Notes under the pieces: model-generated | Seen by the model: the letters and a program-made list of their open reading frames with translations, nothing else | Told to the model about the DNA's origin: nothing | Databases searched by the model: none | Position numbers and translations under genes: made by a program | Shown: positions 1 to 6,602 of the stretch, one piece after another | Layout of the letters: each line of letters begins with the position of its first letter | Numbering within the stretch: the first letter of the stretch is position 1 | NCBI GenBank assembly: GCA_045226335.1 | Contig: JBGVCH010000001.1 | Location: forward strand, 1-21,414 | Direction of reading: 5' to 3' | DNA length: 21,414 nt | Source of the DNA: RUG11272 sp045226335 | Lineage (GTDB): Bacteria; Bacillota; Clostridia; Christensenellales; Aristaeellaceae

Positions 1-28
1 CCAGGGCATACGCCTTCGAGTATTCCAT
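1..28 (-). CDS. Start of an unidentified gene leaving the window
   Basis: Only the first nine codons are visible (MEYSKAYAL). The start is supported by a GGAGGA ribosome binding site at 36-41 (minus strand), seven bases before the ATG at 28, and by a good promoter at 103-131 on the same strand. Nothing can be said about function. It lies downstream of the broken nucleotidyltransferase gene but is separated from it by a terminator and has its own promoter, so it is probably transcribed independently. Confidence 0.45.
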
Positions 29-102
29 CAGACTGTCCTCCGCTTGTTACAACGCGCGAAGCCCGCGCTTTCTTCCGCCGGAGCGCAAACTCCAACAAAT
101 AA

Positions 103-131
103 AGGATAGCACAACGGCGCGGGAGCGTCAA
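103..131 (-). promoter_or_regulatory. Sigma-A type promoter for the leftmost gene
   Basis: On the minus strand there is a -35 TTGACG (126-131), a 17-base spacer and a -10 TATCCT (103-108), with TG one base before the -10 (extended -10). It lies just after the terminator at 143-173 and about 75 bases before the ATG at 28. The predicted transcript would have a leader of roughly 65-70 bases. Confidence 0.6.
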
Positions 132-142
132 CGGCTTTCGCG

Positions 143-173
143 CAAAGAAAACCGGCAGGGGTAGCCCTGCCGG
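143..173 (-). terminator. Intrinsic terminator after the broken nucleotidyltransferase gene
   Basis: Perfect 9-bp stem (152-160 with 165-173) and a 4-base loop. It is followed on the minus strand by TTTTCTTTG (complement of 143-151). It lies about 40 bases after the stop codon at 213, so it fits as the 3' end of that transcript. Confidence 0.78.
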
Positions 174-212
174 GAAGTGAGTAAGCCCTCAGAATGCGTG
201 CGTTTCCAGCCT

Positions 213-499
213 TCATACGCCATACATCTGCACCGTCCTGTCGATTCTCAGTCCGTCGTCCGGTTTGCGGGGCAGCTTGACGATATCCACATCCAGGCTC
301 AGGAGCTCGGAAAGGGTTTCACGAAAGCCGCAGATGTGCAGCAGCGAAGTCGGGTTTTCCGTGAACTCCACGAGGAAATGGTGTCGCTGTCCCCGGTGGC
401 CGTGCCGTCGGCGCAGGAACCGAACAGCTCCACCCGTCGGACGGGGTATTCCAAAGCGGCCTGCTGTACCGCCTTGCGGATCATGTCCAGCGTGGGCAT
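213..499 (-). pseudogene. Frameshifted MNT-type nucleotidyltransferase
   Basis: The gene starts at ATG 497-499 behind a strong AAAGGAGGT site. The first frame reads MPTLDMIRK... and contains the nucleotidyltransferase motif VELFGSCADG, then TGDSD. At about 376-386 the frame is lost. The following codons, in the next frame, read FLVEFTENPTSLLHICGF and later LDVDIVKLPR, ending in QMYGV and a stop at 213. The total length of 287 bases is one short of a multiple of three, so a single missing base explains the break; restored, the protein would be about 95 residues, usual for stand-alone MNT proteins. The break falls at the second Asp of the expected GSxxxGxxxxxSDxD metal-binding motif. MNT proteins are often paired with HEPN partners as toxin-antitoxin modules; no partner is visible. 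A sequencing error or true inactivation are both possible. Confidence 0.72.
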
Positions 500-538
500 T
501 GCTGAACCTCCTTTCTTCCGCCGGATCCAATGTGACCC

Positions 539-567
539 TTGACGAAAAAAGCCAAAGCAAGTATAAT
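539..567 (+). promoter_or_regulatory. Strong promoter for secDF
   Basis: -35 TTGACG (539-544), 17-base spacer, consensus -10 TATAAT (562-567). Transcription should begin near 574, about 65 bases before the secD ATG. This is the closest match to the sigma-A consensus in the window. A TATACT on the other strand overlaps the same -10 (560-565) but has no matching -35. Confidence 0.87.
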
Positions 568-638
568 CGGGACGTTGCGAAAACGCGGCGTTTGCCGGGC
601 CCTGACAGAGGGACGGTACACGAAAGGATGATTCGGAA

Positions 639-2027
639 ATGGCGAACAAATCGCGCCCCAAAGCGTCGTCCCGGATGGTGGCAGTCATTGCGCTGTGCGT
701 CACCCTGGCGCTGACGGTGTTTTTGGGCATTGTCGGCGTGAAGGGCCTGTGGACCGGCAAGCTGGACTATGTGAAGCCCTGGCTGCCCACCACCGACGCG
801 GAGAAGTGGCCTGAGAACCTGACCCTGGGCCTGGACCTGCGGGGCGGCGTGTACGTGGAGTATTCCGTGGATCAGACGGAGAAGAGCAAGGCCCAGGGAC
901 TGAGCATGGGCGACCAGATGGAGGCCACCCTCAAGGTCCTGGAGAAGCGCCTCAGCGCCAAGGGCTACACCGAGGCCACCGTCTCCTCCATCGAGAACGG
1001 CACGGGCATCCGCGTGGAGGTCCCCGGCATCTACGACCAGCAGTCCCTGCTGGATTTGCTGGGCAAGACCGCGGAGCTGGACTTCGTGGCCGAGGGCGAG
1101 ACCGTGCCCTTCATGACCGGCGAGAACGTGAAATCCGCCTACGTCACCTATGACGACAGCGGCAAGCTGGCCATCGGCTTTGAGCTGGACAGCGAGGGCG
1201 CGGCGCTTTTCGGCGTGAAGACCGCCAACTGGATCAACAAGACCATCAGCATCTATCTGGATTACGGCACGACCCAGGAAGAACTGCTGGTGGCGCCCAC
1301 CGTCAACACGGCCATCACCGGCGGCAGCGGCATCATCACGGGCGATTACGATCAGGATGAGGCGGTCAACCTGGCCTCCCAGATCAACTCCGGCGCCATG
1401 CCCCTGCTGCTGACCCAGCAGAAGGTGGACACCGTGTCCGCCACCCTGGGCGACAACGCCCTGACCACGGCCGTGAAGGCGGCGCTGATCGGCATCATTC
1501 TGGTCATGCTCATCATGATCGTCCGTTACCGCCTCAACGGCCTCGTGGCCTCCTGGGCGCTGTGCATCTACATCATCGTGCTGTTCCTGCTGATGGCGCT
1601 GCTGGACGGCATCCAGATCACCCTGCCGGGCCTGGCGGGCATCGTGCTGGGCATCGGCATGGCGGTGGACGCCAACGTCATCATCTTCGAGCGCTTCAAC
1701 GAGGAGATGCGCCGCGGCCGCGGCGCCGCCGTCTCGGCGAGGCTGGGCTTCAAGAGCGCCATGAGCGCCATCCTGGACGCCAACGTCACCACGCTGATCG
1801 CCGGCTTTGTGCTGCTGCTCTTCGGCACCGGCTCCGTGCAGGGCTTCGCCAAGACCCTGCTGCTGGGCGTGGTGGTGTCCATGCTCTCCGCCGTGCTCAT
1901 CACCCGCGGCCTCATGACCTGGATCATCAACGCGGGCGCCGTCAAGCCTGCCCTTTACTGCAGCTTGAAGAACGGCACGGCGCCCGGTCAGCAAACCGAC
2001 AAGCTTGACGGAAAGGAGGCGAAGTGA
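639..2027 (+). CDS. secD: Protein translocase subunit SecD
   Basis: SecD is a membrane subunit that works with SecF and SecYEG, using proton motive force to help pull secreted proteins across the membrane. The 462-residue protein has an N-terminal membrane helix (about 13-36) and the conserved LGLDLRGGVYVEY motif (about 63-75). A periplasm-side P1-type region follows to about 275, then five membrane helices. The SecD transmembrane signature GMAVDANVIIFERFNEE lies at about 340-356. It is shorter than E. coli SecD but close to the size of separate SecD proteins in Clostridia. The start is supported by AAAGGATG at 623-630. It sits first behind the promoter at 539-567, and secF begins two bases after its stop, so the two are co-translated. 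Confidence 0.96.
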   Translation: MANKSRPKASSRMVAVIALCVTLALTVFLGIVGVKGLWTGKLDYVKPWLPTTDAEKWPENLTLGLDLRGGVYVEYSVDQTEKSKAQGLSMGDQMEATLKVLEKRLSAKGYTEATVSSIENGTGIRVEVPGIYDQQSLLDLLGKTAELDFVAEGETVPFMTGENVKSAYVTYDDSGKLAIGFELDSEGAALFGVKTANWINKTISIYLDYGTTQEELLVAPTVNTAITGGSGIITGDYDQDEAVNLASQINSGAMPLLLTQQKVDTVSATLGDNALTTAVKAALIGIILVMLIMIVRYRLNGLVASWALCIYIIVLFLLMALLDGIQITLPGLAGIVLGIGMAVDANVIIFERFNEEMRRGRGAAVSARLGFKSAMSAILDANVTTLIAGFVLLLFGTGSVQGFAKTLLLGVVVSMLSAVLITRGLMTWIINAGAVKPALYCSLKNGTAPGQQTDKLDGKEAK

Positions 2028-2028
2028 C

Positions 2029-2958
2029 ATGACAGCGACGAAACGGTTCCGGATCTGCCTGATCGTGTCCGCCTGCCTCATCGGCCTGGGCCTGATCCTG
2101 ATGCTGCTCTCCGCCGTCTCGGGCCTTCCCACCGGCATCAACCTGGGCATTGACTTCGCCGGCGGCATGTCCCTGCAGTATGACATGCACACCACCGTCA
2201 GCCAGACGGAGGTAGAGGCCGCCATCGCCGAGGCCGGGCTCACCGGCGCCGGCGCCACCATCCAGGGCGCCCACAAGAACGAAGTGGTCATCCGCATCCC
2301 CACTGTGGGCGAGTCTGAGGTCCAGAACGTTGAGACCGCCCTGAAAGACCGGCTGGCGGAGCGCTATCCCGACATTACACAGTCCGGCGACATCAGCTAT
2401 GTGGGCCCCGTGGCCGGCGCCCGGCTGGTGAGCAACGCCGTGGTCTCCGTCCTCATCGCCTCCGCCCTGATGCTGATCTACATCGCCATCCGCTTTGACT
2501 TCTTCTCGGGGCTTGCGGCGGTGATCGGTCTCATCCACGACGTGCTGATGATGCTGGCCTTCATGGTCTTCCTGCGCTCCGTGATCCAGATGAACTCCAC
2601 CTTCATCGCGGCCATGCTGACCATCGTGGGCTATTCCATCAACAACACCATCGTCATCTTCGACCGCATCCGGGACAACATGAAGAAGTCCCGGGGCGAG
2701 AGCCGGGTGGACGTTGTGACCCGCTCTGTGAAGGAGTGCCTGGGCCGCACCCTGACCACCACGGCCACCACCCTGGTGACCATCGTACTGCTGTACATCC
2801 TGGGCGTGGATTCCATCCGGGAGTTCGCCCTGCCGCTGATCATCGGCATCGTGTCCGGCGTGTACAGCGCCAACCTGATCAACGGCTATGTCTGGGCCTG
2901 GCTGGAGAACCTCAAAGGCGCGGGCAAGAAGGCCAAGAAAGCGCCGAAGCGGGCGTAA
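2029..2958 (+). CDS. secF: Protein translocase subunit SecF
   Basis: SecF is the partner of SecD in the RND-like SecDF complex. The 309-residue protein has a first membrane helix (about 8-30) and the SecF N-terminal signature LGIDFAGGMSLQYD (about 39-52). The usual motif has T where this one has A (GIDFTGG), a mild variation. An exported domain follows, then a C-terminal helix bundle with VGYSINNTIVIFDRIRDN (about 200-217), the hallmark SecF motif. The ATG at 2029 is preferred over an upstream in-frame ATG at 2005 because AAAGGAGGCG (2012-2021) is correctly spaced for it. The C-terminus is Lys/Ala-rich. A terminator follows at 2969. Confidence 0.96.
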   Translation: MTATKRFRICLIVSACLIGLGLILMLLSAVSGLPTGINLGIDFAGGMSLQYDMHTTVSQTEVEAAIAEAGLTGAGATIQGAHKNEVVIRIPTVGESEVQNVETALKDRLAERYPDITQSGDISYVGPVAGARLVSNAVVSVLIASALMLIYIAIRFDFFSGLAAVIGLIHDVLMMLAFMVFLRSVIQMNSTFIAAMLTIVGYSINNTIVIFDRIRDNMKKSRGESRVDVVTRSVKECLGRTLTTTATTLVTIVLLYILGVDSIREFALPLIIGIVSGVYSANLINGYVWAWLENLKGAGKKAKKAPKRA

Positions 2959-2968
2959 GTTTTTGCGG

Positions 2969-3015
2969 GCAACGGGGAAACTCTTCTGCGGAGGGGTTTC
3001 CCCGTTGCGGTTTTT
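2969..3015 (+). terminator. Intrinsic terminator after secF
   Basis: Perfect 13-bp stem (2969-2981 with 2996-3008), a 14-base loop and then GGTTTTT. It starts 11 bases after the secF stop. The next gene starts only 26 bases after the T-run, with no obvious promoter between, so partial read-through is likely. Confidence 0.82.
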
Positions 3016-3040
3016 GAAACGGCCGGGAGGAGGGTCAACC

Positions 3041-4159
3041 GTGAAGAAATCCGTCGTTTTGTGGATCCTGCTGGTTCTTTGGACGGCGGCCGCGGCCTGC
3101 GCGGCGGCGGAGGAGCCGAAGCTCGCGGATACGGTCATCGAGTTTGAGGGCCTGCGCTTTCAGGCGGTGGCGTATCTGGACGACAGCAGCGAGGAGAACG
3201 AATTTCCGCAGGAGTACCGGGAATACAAAAGGGAGCATCACTGCATGATCCGGTTTCGCTGCCTGGACGGCGTGATCGGCATCGGTGACGCCCGGCACTT
3301 CATCAACAACTGTGAGCTCTGGGCCCTGCAGCCGGAGACGCAGGAGATGGAAAAGGTTTATTTCAATGTGCCCAGAGACCATGTCAAGGAGACAAGGTTT
3401 TTCGTCGGACGTCGGAACGGTTACATGTCCGAGTTTGATGTCGTCTTCTACCGCGACGGCGGGGAACCGTACTGCCAGGATGCGCTGTACCTGAGGTTCC
3501 CGGGCAGGAGCGTGTGGGTGGAACCCGCGTTTTACTCCCTCCGGGATCTTCCGGCCCCCGAAGGGCCGCTGGGGAACAACCCGGGGGAGGAAGACTTGCC
3601 CATGGCCACCTATGCCCCGACGCCGTCCCCCGCGCCGACGCCGTCCCCCACCCCCGTGCCCACGCCGGACGCCCGCTTCCGCCCCCTGACGGAGGAGCAG
3701 CGGGACGGCGTGAACATGCAAATGCGGGCCATCCGGAACCAGGGCGGCCGGCCGGGCGAGTGGGGCAAGGGGGAGGACGTGGAGCTGGAGGGGCTCGTCT
3801 TCATCGGCGTCTTTGCCTTCAACGGCGGCGACCTGGCGGTGGACACGCTGGATGACGGGCCGTATCACGAGTACTTCCGGGCCATCCCCAAGGAGCGCCT
3901 GGCCACCTCCTTCGAGGAGGCGGAGACGAAGATCCTGGTCTACACGGCGGCGTCCGAGTACTGCAAGTACAGCAACGGCAGCAAGGGATACAAGACGTAT
4001 ACGTACATCGCCGTCGCCCGGGACGGAAAGGTCATCCGCAGGCTGGTGTACGAGGCGATGCCGCCCACGGTGGTAACGGACCGGAGCGCGCACTACGGGT
4101 ACGCGGCCATCAAGGAAGCGATGAACTGCATCGCGGAAAAGCTGAAGGCGGAGGAATGA
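3041..4159 (+). CDS. Secreted two-domain protein of unknown function
   Basis: I do not recognise a family. The 372-residue protein begins with a signal peptide (Lys-Lys, then a hydrophobic run to about residue 23, with likely cleavage around ACA/AAA-EE). A Cys at 20 gives a poor lipobox, so lipidation is doubtful. Domain 1 (about 25-170) is a mixed alpha/beta-looking region with Cys at 68, 74, 91 and 145. A Pro/Thr/Ser linker follows (about 191-210, repeating PTPSPAPTPSPTP). Domain 2 (about 211-372) is a separate globular region rich in aromatic residues. The GTG start is chosen because GGGAGGAGGG lies about seven bases upstream and it precedes the Lys-Lys of the signal peptide. The gene sits between secF and recJ, where no such gene is expected. 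Confidence 0.8.
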   Translation: MKKSVVLWILLVLWTAAAACAAAEEPKLADTVIEFEGLRFQAVAYLDDSSEENEFPQEYREYKREHHCMIRFRCLDGVIGIGDARHFINNCELWALQPETQEMEKVYFNVPRDHVKETRFFVGRRNGYMSEFDVVFYRDGGEPYCQDALYLRFPGRSVWVEPAFYSLRDLPAPEGPLGNNPGEEDLPMATYAPTPSPAPTPSPTPVPTPDARFRPLTEEQRDGVNMQMRAIRNQGGRPGEWGKGEDVELEGLVFIGVFAFNGGDLAVDTLDDGPYHEYFRAIPKERLATSFEEAETKILVYTAASEYCKYSNGSKGYKTYTYIAVARDGKVIRRLVYEAMPPTVVTDRSAHYGYAAIKEAMNCIAEKLKAEE

Positions 4160-4226
4160 CCCGCCCGCACGGCATAATCGGATCTCATCCCCGATCCGCG
4201 GGAGCGAAGAGGAAAGAAGGGACAGG

Positions 4227-6572
4227 ATGCTGCAATTCAGGGAGAGGGCCCGGGTCAGCCGGGAACCGCTGGCGGGCTGCGACGCCCTGATGAGCCAGCT
4301 GCTGCGGGCCCGGGGCATCGACACGGCGGAGAAGGCGGAGGCCTTTCTGAACCCGGACCTGGACCGGATGACGGACCCCTTCTCCATGCCCGGGATGCGG
4401 GAGACCGCCGCCCTGATCCGCGGCGCGCTGGCTGACGGAAAAAAGATCGCCGTGTACGGGGATTACGACTGCGACGGCGTGTGCGCCTCCGCCATCCTGC
4501 TGGAGACCCTGCGGGAGCTGGGGGCGGACGTCGTGTCCTACATCCCGGACCGACACGCGGAGGGCTACGGCGTCAACGGCGAGGCGGTGCGGAAGCTACA
4601 CGCGGAGGGCTGCGGTCTGCTGGTGACGGTGGACTGCGGCATCTCCAACCTGCCGGAGGTGATGAAAGCCCGCCGCCTGGGCCTGGCGGTGGCGGTGACG
4701 GACCACCATCACCCGGGGCCGGAACTGCCGGAGGCGGACGCCCTGGTGAACCCGGAACTGCCGGGCACCCCGCCGGCCCTGCGGCATCTGTGCGGCGCAG
4801 GGGTGGCGCTGAAGCTCAGCGAGGCCCTGGCGGGACGGGAAGCGGCGCTGGAACGCCTGGACCTGGCCGCCCTGGCCACTGTGTCGGACATCGTGCCCCT
4901 GATGGGGGAGAACCGCATCATCGTGGCCAACGGCCTGAAGCGCATGACGGACAGCCCCCGGCCGGGGCTGAAGGCGCTGATGGCCGCGGCGGAGATCACC
5001 CCGCCCGTGAACGAGAACCACCTGGGCTACCGGCTGGGGCCCAGGATCAACGCAGCGGGCCGCCTGGCCCACGCCCGGGATGCCCTGAACCTCCTGACCA
5101 CCCGGGATCCGGCGGAAGCGGAAGCCCTGGCCATGCGGCTCAACACCCTCAACCGGGAGCGGCAGACGCGGCAGGCGGAGATCACGGCCCAGGCGGAGGC
5201 CATGATGGCGGCGGAGACGGATTTCCGGGACGACCGCTGCATCATCGTCCGGGGCGAGGGCTGGGAGAGCGGCGTGGTGGGTCTGGCGGCGGGCAAGCTG
5301 TGCGAGAAGTACCACTGGCCGGCCATCGTGCTCAGCAGCGACCCGGAAACCGGCAAGTCGGTGGGCTCCTGCCGGTCCATTCCCGGGGTGAACATCTTCG
5401 AGGCCCTGTCGGCCTGCAAGGACCTGTTCGACCGCTTCGGCGGCCACGAGATGGCGGCGGGGCTGACGATCCCGACGGAGCGGATCCCGGAGCTGAGGCG
5501 CCGGCTGAACGCGTTCATCGCGGAGCGCTGTGACCCGGCGGCCTTCGTGCCGGTGCTGGAGTATGACGCCGTGCTGCCCCTGGAACAGGTGAAGCTGGCC
5601 ACGGTGGACGCGGTGTCGCGGCTGTCGCCCTGCGGGGAGGGCAACCCGCCGCCGGTGTTCCTGATCACCGGCGCCCAGGTGGGCCAGTGCCGCCGGGTGG
5701 GGGCCACGGGGGACCACCTGAAGCTGAGCCTCACGGACGGCACCCACCGGGCGGAGGGCATCGGCTTCGGCCTGGGAGACCTGGCGGACCTGGCCCTGGA
5801 GCGGGTGGACGCGCTGTTTGCCCTGGACCGCAACGAGTTCAACGGCCGGGTCACGGCCCAGATGCAGGTGCAGGCGCTGCGGCCCTCCGCCGGCAGCGAG
5901 CCGATTCCGCCGGAATCCCTGCTTTTCCGGTCGCTTTTGCAGGAAATCGGCAGCCTCGCGGAGAATTCTCCCCAGATACCGGCCGCGGCGGAACTCCACC
6001 GGGCGCGGGAGGTCCGGGAACGGCTGCGGCAGGGTCTCGGCACCTGTGTGATCGCCCATGACCCGGAGCGTGCCCGGGAGCTGCTGGGCATCGAGCCCGC
6101 GCCGGACGTCCCGGCGGAAGGGAAGAGACCGGACCGGCGCGGCTTCTGCACCGTGCTGTTCCATCCGACGCCGGACATGCTGTCGGACCAGTGGCAGACC
6201 GTGGTGCTGGCGGACGGCGACGTGCTGCCGGGCGAGGCGGCCATGGCGGCGGCCCGGTGTCCCCGGGCGGCGCTGTGGACGCTGCCGGAGAACGACCGGT
6301 GCCGGCAGACGCTGAAGCGTTTCTGCCCGGATCTGCCGGCCCTGCGGGCGCTGGTGCTGGCGCTGCAGCAGGGGGCGGGCGGCAGCCTGGTGACCCTGCG
6401 GCAGGCCTGCGGGCAGCCGGAGGAGACCGTGCTGCTGGGCATGCGGATGCTGGAGGCGGCCGGGCTGGCGGAGTTCAGCCTGTCCCCCTGGAGGGCCGTG
6501 CGCACGGCCGTGGCGAAGGCGGATCCCACCGCCACGCCCCTGTGGCGCTATCTGGCGGATCTCATAGCCTGA
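4227..6572 (+). CDS. recJ: Single-stranded-DNA-specific exonuclease RecJ
   Basis: RecJ is a 5'-3' single-strand DNA exonuclease used in recombination and mismatch repair. The DHH-family motifs are all visible: VYGDYDCDG (about 76-84), VDCGIS (135-140), DHHHP (159-163), ATVSDIVPL (217-225) and RINAAGR (273-279). The DHHA1 part has GSCRSI (380-385) and FGGHEMAAGL (404-413). An OB-fold-like region follows (about 430-560). The last ~200 residues are a C-terminal extension of the kind seen in long Firmicutes RecJ proteins. At 781 residues it is longer than E. coli RecJ (577). The ATG follows an AAGAAGGGA purine run. recJ before rel is a common Firmicutes order, but apt, usually found between them, is missing. 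Confidence 0.95.
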   Translation: MLQFRERARVSREPLAGCDALMSQLLRARGIDTAEKAEAFLNPDLDRMTDPFSMPGMRETAALIRGALADGKKIAVYGDYDCDGVCASAILLETLRELGADVVSYIPDRHAEGYGVNGEAVRKLHAEGCGLLVTVDCGISNLPEVMKARRLGLAVAVTDHHHPGPELPEADALVNPELPGTPPALRHLCGAGVALKLSEALAGREAALERLDLAALATVSDIVPLMGENRIIVANGLKRMTDSPRPGLKALMAAAEITPPVNENHLGYRLGPRINAAGRLAHARDALNLLTTRDPAEAEALAMRLNTLNRERQTRQAEITAQAEAMMAAETDFRDDRCIIVRGEGWESGVVGLAAGKLCEKYHWPAIVLSSDPETGKSVGSCRSIPGVNIFEALSACKDLFDRFGGHEMAAGLTIPTERIPELRRRLNAFIAERCDPAAFVPVLEYDAVLPLEQVKLATVDAVSRLSPCGEGNPPPVFLITGAQVGQCRRVGATGDHLKLSLTDGTHRAEGIGFGLGDLADLALERVDALFALDRNEFNGRVTAQMQVQALRPSAGSEPIPPESLLFRSLLQEIGSLAENSPQIPAAAELHRAREVRERLRQGLGTCVIAHDPERARELLGIEPAPDVPAEGKRPDRRGFCTVLFHPTPDMLSDQWQTVVLADGDVLPGEAAMAAARCPRAALWTLPENDRCRQTLKRFCPDLPALRALVLALQQGAGGSLVTLRQACGQPEETVLLGMRMLEAAGLAEFSLSPWRAVRTAVAKADPTATPLWRYLADLIA

Positions 6573-6602
6573 ATACCGTGAAGCGAAAGAGAGGTGAGCG
6601 GA

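Noticed and set aside
560..588. Minus-strand promoter sharing the secD -10
   Set aside because: TATACT is present but nothing resembling a -35 lies at the right distance.
213..2303. Long minus-strand frame opposite secD
   Set aside because: Only its last ~55 codons are real (second half of the broken nucleotidyltransferase); the rest is antisense to secD/secF.
2888..3040. N-terminal extension of the secreted unknown protein into secF
   Set aside because: It would overlap secF and the terminator and bury the signal peptide; GTG 3041 has a strong Shine-Dalgarno.
4179..4198. Hairpin CGGATC/GATCCG between the secreted unknown gene and recJ as a terminator
   Set aside because: Only six pairs, an eight-base loop and no T-run.
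6594..6602. GTG start for Rel three codons upstream
   Set aside because: The ATG at 6603 is better placed behind AGAGGTGAG.
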